This document shows positions 34,141 to 44,297 of a stretch of DNA of 64,000 nucleotides, in pieces. Position 1 is the first letter of the stretch, and the number at the start of each line of letters is the position of its first letter. The translations under genes and the position numbers were made by a program. The notes under the pieces were generated by a model. It was not told the DNA's origin. It saw nothing but the letters and a program-made list of their open reading frames with translations, and did not search any database. The stretch is taken from contig NZ_KI543236.1 in the NCBI RefSeq assembly GCF_000496835.1, forward strand, positions 166,709 through 230,708. Direction: 5' to 3'. The stretch is from Thalassobacillus devorans MSP14. GTDB taxonomy: Bacteria; Bacillota; Bacilli; Bacillales; Halobacillaceae.

Positions 34141-34683
34141 ATGAAAAAGAAGAAATTTTGGCGTGTTTTCCGTACAGTGCTGTTTGCATTATTGATAGCA
34201 TTTTTGTTCCGGAATTATCTGTTTGCCAGCTACATTGTAGACGGGGAATCAATGGAACCGACACTGTATGACGGAAACTTGTTGATGGTCAATAAAGTGA
34301 TTTACGACTGGCAGGGAATCGATCGGGAAGACGTGATCGTTTTCCATGCTAATGAAAAAGAAGATTATGTGAAGCGGGTGATCGGTGTACCGGGAGATCA
34401 CATCGAGTTCAAAAATGATACGTTGTATATAAATGGCGAAGCCCAGCCGGAAAAATATCTGGATGCGCTGCGTCCAAACGACGGAAAGCTATTCACCAAA
34501 GACTTCACATTGGAAGAAGTGACAGGGAAAAGTGAGGTTCCGGAAGGTCATTTGTTCGTAATGGGCGATAACCGCCGGGACAGCCTGGACAGTCGCTACT
34601 TCGGATTCGTTTCAATGGATAGTGTGGTCGGAAAAGTCGATGTCCGCTACTGGCCGATGTCCCAGCTGGCGATTCAGTTTTAA
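34141..34683 (+). CDS. sipV: Type I signal peptidase (SipV-like)
   Basis: A 180-residue S26A signal peptidase. One N-terminal membrane anchor (about residues 9-28) is followed by the Ser box SYIVDGESMEPTL (nucleophile about Ser38), the Lys box DYVKRVIGVPGDHIEF (catalytic Lys about 78) and the conserved VMGDNRRDSLDSRYFG (about 139-154). It cleaves signal peptides on the outer membrane face. Start ATG with CTGGAGG upstream. The position after yhjE corresponds to sipV. Confidence 0.95.
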   Translation: MKKKKFWRVFRTVLFALLIAFLFRNYLFASYIVDGESMEPTLYDGNLLMVNKVIYDWQGIDREDVIVFHANEKEDYVKRVIGVPGDHIEFKNDTLYINGEAQPEKYLDALRPNDGKLFTKDFTLEEVTGKSEVPEGHLFVMGDNRRDSLDSRYFGFVSMDSVVGKVDVRYWPMSQLAIQF

Positions 34684-34699
34684 TTGAAAAAGAGTATGC

Positions 34700-34744
34700 G
34701 AAAACCCCTGGTGGAGATATTTTCCACCAGGGTTTTCTTTTTTT
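34700..34744. terminator. Terminator between signal peptidase and MFS genes
   Basis: GAAAACCCCTGGTGGA...TCCACCAGGGTTTTC followed by TTTTTTTT on the plus strand. It lies between convergent genes. Confidence 0.9.
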
Positions 34745-34763
34745 GGGAAGCGGATGGTAATGA

Positions 34764-35912
34764 TTATGACGTGCGACTTTTTTCAGAAATCAAGCGGTAC
34801 GCAATCAAGGTTAGACAGGCAAATAAAACTGCAATGGCATACACAGCAGTTTCCAATGGTAAAAATGATGCCAGGAAAGAGCCGGCACCTGCACCGTTAA
34901 GCAGTACAAAAGAATAGATGGATAGTGCGCTGCCTCTATTTTGGATTGCCGAACTTCCAATCAGAACGATGACCATCGGAATAGTGACCGAGGTCGAAGC
35001 TATCATCATGATCGATGCCCATATCAATGTCCCTGTAGAAATTCCGACCATGGCAGGAATGAATGCGACCATCATCAGACTTAAAAACAAACATAACAGA
35101 ATAGCAGGGGACAAACGTTTTTGGATGTGACTCACGAAAAAAGCAGGGATCACTCCGATCAAACCGAGCATGCGAAATTGCTGCAGGGTCAGTGGCAGCC
35201 CTTCTGGATGCTTTTCAATAAACCATTCGAAGCTGCTGTAGAACAGCATGATGGTAAAAAGTAGAAAGAAGCTGATCAGGTAGAGTTTTTGCAAGGAAGA
35301 TTGCTTGAAAAATGATAGAATGGTAGTAAGCGAAATCGACGCTTTCCTTCTGTCTACCATGTCAGGAGGGCGTAAAGATGCGACCATCAGGACAGCACAG
35401 CTTAAGTAACAAAGGCTGAAAACGACAAATACCATTTGATAACTGTAAAAGGATCCGAAATAGCCGGAAACCAGCTGACCGAAAATTCCGGCAAACAAAA
35501 ATCCGGTATTGATCATGGCGATGACAAAGGACTGCCGGGATCCTGAGAATTGTTTAAAGGTAAAGCTGAAGGCGGGCGGTGCAAAGCTTGCTGCTAAAAA
35601 CCCCTGCACTGCCCGCAGAAACAACAGCATACCAAAAGAATCGGTCAAAGCAATGATTCCTGTCACAGCCATGACAGCAGCCATACCAATCTGCAGAATG
35701 CGGGCATTGGAATAGATATCGGAAAGGATGCCGAAGCATAATAGGCCGACTGCATAGCAAATGATGAACAACGTGCTGGTCAGAGAAGTCCAGGCCGGAC
35801 TGGTTCCAAAATGTTCAGCGAGAGCAGGATGGAGCGGGAGCATGGTATACAGGTTGCTTGCGATGAATATTCCGGAAGCTATCAGAACCATCGCCTGGGA
35901 GGCTTGCTTCAT
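34764..35912 (-). CDS. Major facilitator superfamily transporter
   Basis: A 382-residue MFS protein with about twelve membrane segments. It carries a modified loop 2-3 motif (CFGILSDIYSNARIL, about residues 60-74), and the FLRAVQGFLAASFAPPAF stretch in TM4 is typical of drug or metabolite exporters of the AraJ/DHA type. AGAGGATG precedes the ATG. The substrate cannot be inferred. It is divergent from addBA and convergent with the signal peptidase gene. Confidence 0.88.
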   Translation of the reverse strand: MKQASQAMVLIASGIFIASNLYTMLPLHPALAEHFGTSPAWTSLTSTLFIICYAVGLLCFGILSDIYSNARILQIGMAAVMAVTGIIALTDSFGMLLFLRAVQGFLAASFAPPAFSFTFKQFSGSRQSFVIAMINTGFLFAGIFGQLVSGYFGSFYSYQMVFVVFSLCYLSCAVLMVASLRPPDMVDRRKASISLTTILSFFKQSSLQKLYLISFFLLFTIMLFYSSFEWFIEKHPEGLPLTLQQFRMLGLIGVIPAFFVSHIQKRLSPAILLCLFLSLMMVAFIPAMVGISTGTLIWASIMMIASTSVTIPMVIVLIGSSAIQNRGSALSIYSFVLLNGAGAGSFLASFLPLETAVYAIAVLFACLTLIAYRLISEKSRTS

Positions 35913-35997
35913 AGCGGGTCATCCTCTCGTTGCGATAATATAATTCACGATATGTAATGGAGACCACAGTGTGCATGAAGAAGGAGGAAACCGATCG

Positions 35998-38900
35998 ATG
36001 GGTATCCGATTCATACTTGGACGGTCTGGTGCTGGAAAAAGCTCCGCCGTCATGGAAGAAATAGAAGCAAAGCTAAAAGAGGATCCAAAAGGACCGCCAC
36101 TCATCTATCTCGTACCCGACCAGATGACGTTCCAGCAGGAGTACGCCCTGTTGAAAAGAGACGGTATTGAAGGGTCGATCCGGGCCCAGGTGTTCAGCTT
36201 TTCAAGGCTGGCCTGGCGGGTACTTCAGGAGACGGGTGGGAATACCCGGAAGTACATAAGCTCGACGGGGATTCAGATGATGCTCCGGAAAATCACCGAA
36301 GAACGGACATCTGATTGGCTGGTGTTCCAAAAAGCAATCGAGAAACAGGGGTTCATGGAACAACTGGAAGGGATGATTACGGAGTTCAAACGGTACCGGA
36401 TTACGCCGGAGGTACTACATGAGCAAATGACAGCAATCGATCAATATACACACCAGTATGCCAGTGAAATCGCGCTTCGTAACAAGCTCGAGGATCTCAG
36501 CTATATTTATGACCGGCTCGATCATGCGCTCCGCGATCAGTATATGGACGGGGAGGATCAACTGCAGATGCTGGCAGATAAAATCCCTACCGCACGCTTC
36601 CTGGATGGAGCGGAGATTTATATCGATGGTTTCCATAGTTTCACGCCCCAGGAAATCATGGTCATCGAAGCGCTGTTGAAGCGGACGAAGTGTGTCCATG
36701 TGGCACTGACTTTAGACAAGCCTTCATCAGGAGATCGCCCGGAGCTGGATTTGTTTCACGAGTCCGGAGAAACCTACGAAACTTTGGCTGCGATGGCAGA
36801 AGAGCAAGGGATAGGATTCGATGGAACGACCATCTTAGATAACAAGCAGGGCCGGTTTGAGAACCGCCCGCACTTTTTGCATATGGAGCGGTATTTTGAT
36901 GAGCGGCCGGCTCCTCCCTATGAAGGGGAAGCACCGATTCAGATTGCCGAAGCGGTCCATCCACGGGCAGAAGTCGAAGGTGTCGCACAGGAAATTCTCC
37001 GTTTAGTCCGTGATGAAGGGTACCGTTATAAAGACCTGGCTATCCTGATGCGTGAACCCGAGACATACCACGACTTGATTACGACCGTTTTCAAAGATTA
37101 TGAGATACCTGTATTCCTGGATGAAAAACGGACCATGCTTAACCATCCGTTGATTGAATTGATTCGCTCGGGTCTGGATGTCGTCGAAGGAAACTGGCGC
37201 TATGACGCGGTTTTTCGTTTGTTGAAAAGCGGATTCAGTCTTGCAGATGACAAGCGGTATCCGCTCGATGAGGATGCTATTGATGAACTCGAGAATTATG
37301 TGCTCGAATATGGAATCCGTTCCCGTGAGCGCTGGTGCAGTGACGAACCATGGGTATACCAGCGGTTCCGCGGCTTTGACCAGGCATCCCAGACTGACGA
37401 GGAACGTGAGAAACAGACTCGTATTAATCGGTACCGCCACCAAGTGACGAAGATTCTCGAAACCTTCGATGAAGGATTGAGAGAAGCAAAAACGATCGGG
37501 GAAAAGTGCCGGGTCATCTATCTCTGGTTAGAAGCAATGGACGTACCTGGGCAGTTGGAAGCATGGCGGGATGATTTTGATGCCGCTGGTGCACTGGAAC
37601 GTGGTCGTGAACAGGAGCAGGTGTGGGACGCTGTCCTGCAATTGCTCGATGAAGTCGTCGAGATGGCAGGCGAAGAAAAAATGTCCCTGCAGGTGTTCCG
37701 CAATACCATGGAAAGCGGATTGGAATCCTTAAAGTTTTCTCATGTGCCGCCCAGCATGGACCATGTCATTGTCGGCACAGTGGATCGGTCGAGGATTTCC
37801 GGTATCAAAGCGGCATTTTTACTGGGAGTGACCGAAGGAATCTGGCCGATGAAGCCATCAGGGGATGGGATGATCAGTGAAGAAGAGCGTGATTTACTTG
37901 CTACCCACGGCCTGAGGCTGGCTGATGGCAGCAAACGACAGCTTCTGGATGACCGCTTCTACGTATACCTGGCAATGACGATGCCACGGGACAGGTTATG
38001 GATCAGCTACCCGCTCAGTAATGAAGAGGGGAAATCAAAGACACCTTCCCCGATTGTCCGCAGAGTGGAGGAGCTATTTCCGTGCTGTCAGGATCATATC
38101 CTGCTGCAAGATCCGGATGACCTGGAAGATGCCGATCGTTTCATCACGACAAAGACGAAGACGAGGGGGGCGCTCACGGCACAGCTTTCCCGCTATTTGA
38201 AAGGTTACAGTATGCGTCCGGTCTGGTGGGATGTCTTCAATTGGTATGTACGTAACGAGCAAAAAGGCGGGCTGACCAATCGGATTCTCGAGAGTCTCTT
38301 TTATCAGAACAAGCCAGTGAACCTCAGCAAACAGACGACCGGGCAGCTGTACCCGAAACAGGTGAAAGCAAGTGTCTCCAGGCTTGAGATGCATAACCGC
38401 TGTTCTTACCAGCACTTTGCGAGGTATAGCCTGCAGCTGGAAGAACGGAAGACCTATAAGCTGGATGCCCCTGATATTGGCCAGTTATTCCATGAAGCAT
38501 TGAAAAAAATCACCGAATGGATTCAGGGGGAAGGAAAAGACTTCTCCCAGCTGGATAAACAGGCAAGTACGCAGTATGCCTCCCGGGCAGTCCAGGAATT
38601 GGCGCCGATTTTACAGCATCAAATCCTTCACAGCTCGAACCGCTATCAGTATTTGCAGCATAAATTACAGAATGTCATTGCCCGCGCGGCATTCGTATTG
38701 AGTGAGCAGGCGCGAAACTCGAAGTTTTCACCAGTTGGAATGGAGCTGGGCTTCGGTCCGAAAGAGCAGCTTCCTCCGCTTACGCTCGATTTACCGAATG
38801 GTTTTGAATTGATGCTGCGAGGACGCATCGACCGAGTCGATAAAGCACTCAATCAGGATGATCTGTTCCTTCGTATCATCGATTATAAATCAAGTGCCAA

Positions 38901-39498
38901 AGGGTTAAATTTGATTGAAGTCTATTATGGGCTGGCGCTTCAGATGCTGTCCTACCTGGACGTTGTACTTACTTATGCCGAGCAGTGGCTTGGTGCCAAA
39001 GCATCGCCTGCAGGGGTATTGTACTTCCATGTCCATAACCCGATGATTTCCGGTAAGCAGAAAATCGATGATAAAAAAATCGAAGATGAGATTTTAAAGA
39101 AATTCAAGATGCAGGGCTTGTTGTTGGAAAATCAACAGATTGTTCAAATGATGGATACAAGTCTTGAGAAAGGCACCAGCAACATGGTTCCCGCTGGACT
39201 GACTGCGAAAGGCGGCTTTTATAAAAGTTCCAAAACGGCGGACTTAGATATGTTCGAACGTCTCCAGGGCTACATTCGCGACGTCATGGTCCAGGCCGGT
39301 ACAATGATCACCAATGGAGAAGTGAAGCTCAATCCCTACCAGCATGGTCAGCAGGCCGCTTGTACATTCTGTCCGTTCCGTTCAGTCTGCCAGTTCGATC
39401 CGACCCTGGAAGAGAACAGCTTCCGCAAGCTGCAGGATATGAAAGATGAGGAAGTCTTAGAGCGGATTGCCAAACAGGAAAGAGAGGGGGATGTCTGA
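35998..39498 (+). CDS. addB: Helicase-exonuclease AddAB subunit AddB
   Basis: A 1166-residue subunit of the AddAB enzyme, which processes double-strand ends and recognises Chi. The length equals that of B. subtilis AddB. An N-terminal Walker-A-like GRSGAGKSS (residues 8-16) is followed by an inactivated helicase-like part. The C-terminal RecB-type nuclease has the IIDYKSSAKG motif (about 960). The Fe-S cluster cysteines are in HNRCSYQHF (about 800) and CTFCPFRSVC (about 1122-1131). The start is the ATG at 35998 with AGGAGG. Its stop overlaps the addA start. Confidence 0.97.
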   Translation: MGIRFILGRSGAGKSSAVMEEIEAKLKEDPKGPPLIYLVPDQMTFQQEYALLKRDGIEGSIRAQVFSFSRLAWRVLQETGGNTRKYISSTGIQMMLRKITEERTSDWLVFQKAIEKQGFMEQLEGMITEFKRYRITPEVLHEQMTAIDQYTHQYASEIALRNKLEDLSYIYDRLDHALRDQYMDGEDQLQMLADKIPTARFLDGAEIYIDGFHSFTPQEIMVIEALLKRTKCVHVALTLDKPSSGDRPELDLFHESGETYETLAAMAEEQGIGFDGTTILDNKQGRFENRPHFLHMERYFDERPAPPYEGEAPIQIAEAVHPRAEVEGVAQEILRLVRDEGYRYKDLAILMREPETYHDLITTVFKDYEIPVFLDEKRTMLNHPLIELIRSGLDVVEGNWRYDAVFRLLKSGFSLADDKRYPLDEDAIDELENYVLEYGIRSRERWCSDEPWVYQRFRGFDQASQTDEEREKQTRINRYRHQVTKILETFDEGLREAKTIGEKCRVIYLWLEAMDVPGQLEAWRDDFDAAGALERGREQEQVWDAVLQLLDEVVEMAGEEKMSLQVFRNTMESGLESLKFSHVPPSMDHVIVGTVDRSRISGIKAAFLLGVTEGIWPMKPSGDGMISEEERDLLATHGLRLADGSKRQLLDDRFYVYLAMTMPRDRLWISYPLSNEEGKSKTPSPIVRRVEELFPCCQDHILLQDPDDLEDADRFITTKTKTRGALTAQLSRYLKGYSMRPVWWDVFNWYVRNEQKGGLTNRILESLFYQNKPVNLSKQTTGQLYPKQVKASVSRLEMHNRCSYQHFARYSLQLEERKTYKLDAPDIGQLFHEALKKITEWIQGEGKDFSQLDKQASTQYASRAVQELAPILQHQILHSSNRYQYLQHKLQNVIARAAFVLSEQARNSKFSPVGMELGFGPKEQLPPLTLDLPNGFELMLRGRIDRVDKALNQDDLFLRIIDYKSSAKGLNLIEVYYGLALQMLSYLDVVLTYAEQWLGAKASPAGVLYFHVHNPMISGKQKIDDKKIEDEILKKFKMQGLLLENQQIVQMMDTSLEKGTSNMVPAGLTAKGGFYKSSKTADLDMFERLQGYIRDVMVQAGTMITNGEVKLNPYQHGQQAACTFCPFRSVCQFDPTLEENSFRKLQDMKDEEVLERIAKQEREGDV

Positions 39499-42400
39499 TG
39501 GTACGCTGGACAAAAGAACAAGAACGTGCAATCCATACGAGCGGCAGGGATGTCCTTGTCTCAGCAGCGGCAGGCTCAGGTAAGACCGCTGTTTTGGTTG
39601 AACGGATCATCCAGAAACTACTGCATCCGACAGACCCGGTCGATATCGATTCGCTGCTTGTCGTGACCTTCACCAATGCGGCAGCGCAGGAAATGAGGAG
39701 CCGTGTCGGGCTCGCGCTAAGTAAAGCGCTGGAAGAGAATCCTGGCTCCAGCCATCTGAAAAAACAATTGTCACTTTTGCAGACAGCATCTATTTCCACG
39801 CTGCACTCCTTCTGTATGGAGGTGGTGCGCCGGTATGCTTATTTGCTTGATATCGATCCTAACTTCCGGATTGCTGATGATATCGAAGCCGACCTCCTGC
39901 AGCAGGAAGTACTGGAAGAATTGTTTGAGGACTGGTATGGCAAAGAGGGAGAAGAGAGGGATGTGTTTTTTGCTGTCGTCGATCGTTTTTCTAATGACCG
40001 CAGTGACCTCGAGGTAGAATCATTGATTATTGACCTCTATACTTTTGCGATGCAGAACCCATCTCCTGAAGCGTGGCTGGATCAGATGGCGGAGATGTAT
40101 GGTGTAGATGAAAACACGGAGGAAGCAGACCTGCCATGGCTGAGAATGTTAAAGCGGGAAGTAGCCAGCCAGCTAGACGCCATACTGGTGGAAGCGGAGA
40201 AAGCGCTGGAAGTTACCAGGGAAGCGGATGGGCCATATCACTATGCCGATACGATCGACGCAGATATAGCCATGGTCCAGGAAGCGAAAGGACTTGCCGC
40301 TATTTCATGGACAGAGCTGCAAACATTCATGCAGACGAGCAAGTTCGCACGTCTGTCGGGCAAAAAAGCGGACTGCGATGAAGCAAAGAAGGAACAGGTG
40401 AAAGCGATACGGGATAGCTATAAGAAGCGCTGGAATGATATGGCGGGGGAATGGTTCACCCGTTCACTGACCGGTCACCTGGATGATATGAAAGAACTGC
40501 ACCCGGTCATTGTGCAACTGGTGAAATTGGTTAGAGATTTCCGAGATCGCTACACCCGCTTGAAACGGGAAAAAGCGATAGTCGATTTTTCTGACCTGGA
40601 ACATTATTGTCTGGATGTGTTGCGTGATGACTCCTCGACTGCAGACAACCTGGTGCCATCAAATGTCGCATTTGATTTTCAGGAAAAATTCTCGGAAGTG
40701 CTGGTTGATGAGTATCAGGATACAAACCTGGTCCAGGAAACACTCTTACTGCTTTTAACAGGCGGAGACCGGGGAGGAAATCTGTTTATGGTCGGTGATG
40801 TGAAACAAAGCATTTACCGTTTCCGCCATGCCGAACCGACGTTGTTTTTGAATAAGTATCAGCAGTTCAAATATGACAACCATCCCGGTGAGCGGATCGA
40901 CCTGGCCCGTAACTTCAGGAGCCGGAAGCAGGTACTGGCTGCGACGAACTATATTTTCCGCCAGATACTGGATGAGGAAGTCGGCGAGATGAATTATGAA
41001 CCGGACGCTGAGCTGATCTACAGTAATACGATATATGATGAACTCACTTCTTCTGATACCGATGCCGAGTTACTGGTCATTGACCGGGAAGCCGATGAAG
41101 AACAGCCGGCAGGAGAAGGCGAGGATTATCGTGATTTAGAAAAGGCCCAGCTCGAAGCGCGTGCATACGGCCAGATGATCAAAACGTGGATTGGACAATA
41201 TGAACAGGAGCCGTTGCAAGTCATCGACAAAGAGACGGAATTCCAGCGTCCTGTCCAATACCGCGATATCGTGATTTTGATGCGTTCCATGACATGGGCA
41301 CCTACCATTGTCGATGAATTGAAGCAGCAGGGGATTCCGGTTTATGCCGAACTTTCCTCCGGCTATTTTGAAGCGATTGAAATTAAAATCATGCTCAGTC
41401 TATTGAAAGTGATCGATAACCCCCAGCAGGACATTCCGCTCGCTTCCGTTCTCCATTCGCCGATTGTCGGGCTGAATGAAGAGCAGCTGGCACAGATCAG
41501 GCTGGCAAAACAGCGGTCTACCTATTATGAAGCGATGAAGGTATTCAGCGGCGATCAGGAAATACAAGAGAAGATTGATCGTTTCCTGGACCAGCTGCAT
41601 TCCTGGCGGGTCCGTGCGCGACAGGGTGCGTTATCCGAGCTGATTTGGGAAATTTACCGGGAAACGGGTTACTACGACTTCGTCGGCGGGATTCCAGGTG
41701 GACGACAGAGGCAGGCTAACTTGCGGGCTTTGTATGATCGTGCCCGTTCCTATGAAGCTACCTCTTTCCGCGGTTTGTTCCGTTTCTTACGGTTCATTGA
41801 GCGGATCGAAGAACGAGGTGATGATCTCGGTGCGGCCCGTGCCCTCGGGGAACAGGAGGATGTCGTCCGGATCATGACGATTCACAAAAGTAAAGGACTT
41901 GAATTTCCTGTCGTCATTCTTGGCGGCATGGATAAACAATTCAATCAGCAGGACCTCCGCTCTAAGTATTTACTCCATAAAGACTATGGGTTTGGGACGC
42001 GGTATATCAATCCCGAGAAACGGATCATGTATCCCACGCTTGCTTACCATGCTTTGAAGCGGGAGAAATTGCGCGAATTGCTGGCAGAAGAAATGCGCGT
42101 CTTATATGTAGCATTGACGAGAGCGAAAGAGAAGCTTGTCATGGTCGGCAATGTGGCGTCATTTGAGAAAAAACAGGAAAAGTGGCTGGAGTTCCTCGAG
42201 CATCCGAGCTGGGTACTTCCACCGCATTACCGGCTTGAATCGAAAAGTTATTTAGATTGGGTCGGTCCTGCCCTGGTCCGTCACCATAAAACCGAACCAT
42301 TGCGCCATCCAGATGTCGAAGTCAAAACGTCAGAAGAGATCTGGCAGGATGATTCAGAATGGCGGGTGGAAATAAAGCACGGCAGTGCCTATAACCAGCT

Positions 42401-43217
42401 GGATGAATTGGAAAAAAATCGTGATGAACGGCTGCAGGAGGCCGTATATCAATGGATACAGGTCGATGGCAATGAAGAAGCTGAAAGAGTCGACAAGCGA
42501 TTGAATTTCCAATATGCCTACCGCCAGGCAGCAAATTCACGGGCTAAGCAATCGGTGACCGAGCTGAAGCGGCAGCGCGAAGAACTGGATGAATACAGCA
42601 GTAATGATATCGTGCTTCCGTTCAAAGCACCGATCATCAAGCGCCCGCGTTTCATGCAGGAAGAGCAGGAGCTGACGGCTGCTGAACGCGGTACAGCCAT
42701 GCATACTGTCATGCAGCATTTGCCGTTCACCCGGAAATATAGTAAAGCAGAAGTCCGTGAATTTGTCCTTGGTTTAGTAGAACGGGAAGTGCTTCGCCCC
42801 GAAGAGGCGGATGTAATCGATACAGCAGCCGTCTCGTCATTTTTTGATACAAATATCGGTGAGTTTGTACTACAGGCGGAACATTTGGAAAAGGAAGTGC
42901 CATTCAGTCTGACGCTTCCTGCTCATCAGGTGTACCGCAATTGGGAAGGCGAAACCGAAGAGCAAGTATTCGTCCAAGGGGTCATCGACTGTGTTGTACC
43001 CTATGATGATGGCTGGCTGATTCTCGATTATAAAACGGATTCAATTAACGATGAAGTTACGGAAGAGCTGAAACAGAAGCTTGCAAGCCGCTATGAGGTA
43101 CAGCTTAGTTTGTATCAGACAGCGCTGGAAAAGATATGGAAAGAAGCTGTTGTGAAAAAGTGTCTTTACTTTTTTGATGGCCCATTGCTGCTGACAACGG
43201 AGTTAGAAGAAGATTGA
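39498..43217 (+). CDS. addA: Helicase-exonuclease AddAB subunit AddA
   Basis: A 1239-residue UvrD/RecB-type helicase-nuclease. Motif I AAAGSGKTAVL (residues 23-33), TFTNAAAQEMRSR, DEYQDTN (motif II), ARNFRSRKQV (motif IV), TIHKSKGLEFPVVIL (motif V) and VALTRAKEKL (motif VI) are all present. The C-terminal nuclease motif is ILDYKTDSI (about 1180). It works with AddB in recombinational repair. ATG overlaps the addB TGA. The sbcD-sbcC pair that follows addA in B. subtilis is absent here, and yisB follows directly. Confidence 0.97.
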   Translation: MVRWTKEQERAIHTSGRDVLVSAAAGSGKTAVLVERIIQKLLHPTDPVDIDSLLVVTFTNAAAQEMRSRVGLALSKALEENPGSSHLKKQLSLLQTASISTLHSFCMEVVRRYAYLLDIDPNFRIADDIEADLLQQEVLEELFEDWYGKEGEERDVFFAVVDRFSNDRSDLEVESLIIDLYTFAMQNPSPEAWLDQMAEMYGVDENTEEADLPWLRMLKREVASQLDAILVEAEKALEVTREADGPYHYADTIDADIAMVQEAKGLAAISWTELQTFMQTSKFARLSGKKADCDEAKKEQVKAIRDSYKKRWNDMAGEWFTRSLTGHLDDMKELHPVIVQLVKLVRDFRDRYTRLKREKAIVDFSDLEHYCLDVLRDDSSTADNLVPSNVAFDFQEKFSEVLVDEYQDTNLVQETLLLLLTGGDRGGNLFMVGDVKQSIYRFRHAEPTLFLNKYQQFKYDNHPGERIDLARNFRSRKQVLAATNYIFRQILDEEVGEMNYEPDAELIYSNTIYDELTSSDTDAELLVIDREADEEQPAGEGEDYRDLEKAQLEARAYGQMIKTWIGQYEQEPLQVIDKETEFQRPVQYRDIVILMRSMTWAPTIVDELKQQGIPVYAELSSGYFEAIEIKIMLSLLKVIDNPQQDIPLASVLHSPIVGLNEEQLAQIRLAKQRSTYYEAMKVFSGDQEIQEKIDRFLDQLHSWRVRARQGALSELIWEIYRETGYYDFVGGIPGGRQRQANLRALYDRARSYEATSFRGLFRFLRFIERIEERGDDLGAARALGEQEDVVRIMTIHKSKGLEFPVVILGGMDKQFNQQDLRSKYLLHKDYGFGTRYINPEKRIMYPTLAYHALKREKLRELLAEEMRVLYVALTRAKEKLVMVGNVASFEKKQEKWLEFLEHPSWVLPPHYRLESKSYLDWVGPALVRHHKTEPLRHPDVEVKTSEEIWQDDSEWRVEIKHGSAYNQLDELEKNRDERLQEAVYQWIQVDGNEEAERVDKRLNFQYAYRQAANSRAKQSVTELKRQREELDEYSSNDIVLPFKAPIIKRPRFMQEEQELTAAERGTAMHTVMQHLPFTRKYSKAEVREFVLGLVEREVLRPEEADVIDTAAVSSFFDTNIGEFVLQAEHLEKEVPFSLTLPAHQVYRNWEGETEEQVFVQGVIDCVVPYDDGWLILDYKTDSINDEVTEELKQKLASRYEVQLSLYQTALEKIWKEAVVKKCLYFFDGPLLLTTELEED

Positions 43218-43519
43218 ATGAACGCATCCATGATGAGATGTGTGATTTATGCTTAAGGTCACCGGTGTTGACGACAGTGCACCATCTGATTCCTAAAGAG
43301 TACGGAGGTGCAGATGGACCGACGGCACAACTATGCAGTGCCTGCCACCGGCAGATCCATGCTCTGTTCACTAATGAAGAGCTGGCAGGATTTTACCATA
43401 CGGTGGAGCGGCTTGCAGATCATCCGGATATGGCAAAGTATTTGCGCTGGGTGAAAAAGCAGGACCCCCAAAAGAAGATTACTACCAGGAAATCACATCG
43501 AAGGCGAAATCAGCGATGA
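43214..43519 (+). CDS. yisB: HNH-type zinc protein YisB
   Basis: A 101-residue protein with a cysteine-histidine pattern of HNH-like zinc folds: CDLC (about residues 10-13), TTVHHLIPKEYGG (about 20-32) and LCSACHRQIHALF (about 41-53). B. subtilis YisB is similar and of unknown function. The family link to HNH endonucleases suggests nucleic acid cleavage, unproven. The start is a TTG at 43214 overlapping the addA stop (TTGA), so it is probably translationally coupled to addA. The basic C-terminus (TTRKSHRRRNQR) would suit nucleic acid binding. Confidence 0.75.
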   Translation: MNERIHDEMCDLCLRSPVLTTVHHLIPKEYGGADGPTAQLCSACHRQIHALFTNEELAGFYHTVERLADHPDMAKYLRWVKKQDPQKKITTRKSHRRRNQR

Positions 43520-43620
43520 AGCCGGAGGCTCGGTCATATAATTGCTTTTCATATGAGCAAAGATATTATTTCGTTCGTACATGATGGAAAATGATCGTTA
43601 CTTTTAATAGGTACACCAAA

Positions 43621-43660
43621 AAGAAAGACGCTGCAGTCAGTACTTGCAGCGTTTTTCTTT
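43621..43660. terminator. Bidirectional terminator between addBA-yisB and gerP operon
   Basis: AAAGACGCTGCA...TTGCAGCGTTTTTCTTT, with A-rich left and T-rich right flanks. Confidence 0.88.
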
Positions 43661-43877
43661 ATGCATTACCAGCAACGTTCTGGTCGTTGACGTCAGGGTC
43701 AAACGGATTAGTCGAACTGAATCCGTTGTTCGTATTGATGAAGTCCCCGGTATTCAAAGCACCGGAGCCGGCATTTGTTTTGGATGAGCTTTTCGGGGCC
43801 AAGTAAAAGGCATCACCGAAATTAATGACCCCACCGCCAACACTATTTATTTTAATGGGGCCGACAATGGATGGCAT
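43659..43877 (-). CDS. gerPF: Spore germination protein GerPF
   Basis: A 72-residue GerPA/GerPF-type protein (MPSIVGPIKINSVGGG, NFGDAFYLAPKSSSKTNAG). GerP proteins act in the inner spore coat and let germinants reach the inner-membrane receptors. A glycine/serine/asparagine-rich composition and lack of a signal peptide are as expected. It is the last gene of the six-gene operon and ends in the terminator shared with yisB. A GGAGGGG-type site lies upstream of the ATG. Confidence 0.95.
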   Translation of the reverse strand: MPSIVGPIKINSVGGGVINFGDAFYLAPKSSSKTNAGSGALNTGDFINTNNGFSSTNPFDPDVNDQNVAGNA

Positions 43878-43904
43878 CTTACCCCTCCTTCAATAGGCTT
43901 TCAT

Positions 43905-44297
43905 TTAGTCTATGCTGAAATCTTCTTCCTGTTCGTCTTGGATGATGCGGAAATGCTTGACCCGCGATTCTGCTTCCAGGATACCAAGGCTGCCGACTTG
44001 AATCATAGAAGAAGTGGAAACCCCGTTGATTCGTACACTTTCCACGTTGATCGTCGGGTTATGGTGGTAATGAATATCTTCCACAGTATCAGTAGAAGGA
44101 AGACGTTTGAATTGTCTCGTGAATATTGGATAGTCCTCATATTTGTAGCGTCCTTCCTCAAACCAGGCACCTTCTTTCTGAACGGCTAAAACCCTTGCGA
44201 ACGGTGTGGCACGCCAGCTGTCTCCAATCACAAAGCTCGATCCATAAACCACATCAGAAACTTTGATGTTATCCAAGGTGACAAGCCGTTTATTCAT
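43905..44297 (-). CDS. gerPE: Spore germination protein GerPE
   Basis: A 130-residue GerPE protein (KRLVTLDNIKVSDVVYGSSFVIGD; VRINGVSTSSMIQVGSLGILEAESR). It contains the ISSS/VFxIGD-like element also seen in the GerPA, GerPB and GerPD proteins. The ATG at 44297 lies within the 3' end of gerPD (8-bp overlap), so translation is coupled. The frame remains open to 44333 but has no better start. Inner-coat protein required for germinant permeation. Confidence 0.93.
   Translation of the reverse strand: MNKRLVTLDNIKVSDVVYGSSFVIGDSWRATPFARVLAVQKEGAWFEEGRYKYEDYPIFTRQFKRLPSTDTVEDIHYHHNPTINVESVRINGVSTSSMIQVGSLGILEAESRVKHFRIIQDEQEEDFSID

Noticed and set aside
39329-39799. Long antisense frames inside addB and addA
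   Set aside because: They are shadow frames of well-identified genes, with no ribosome sites or family features.
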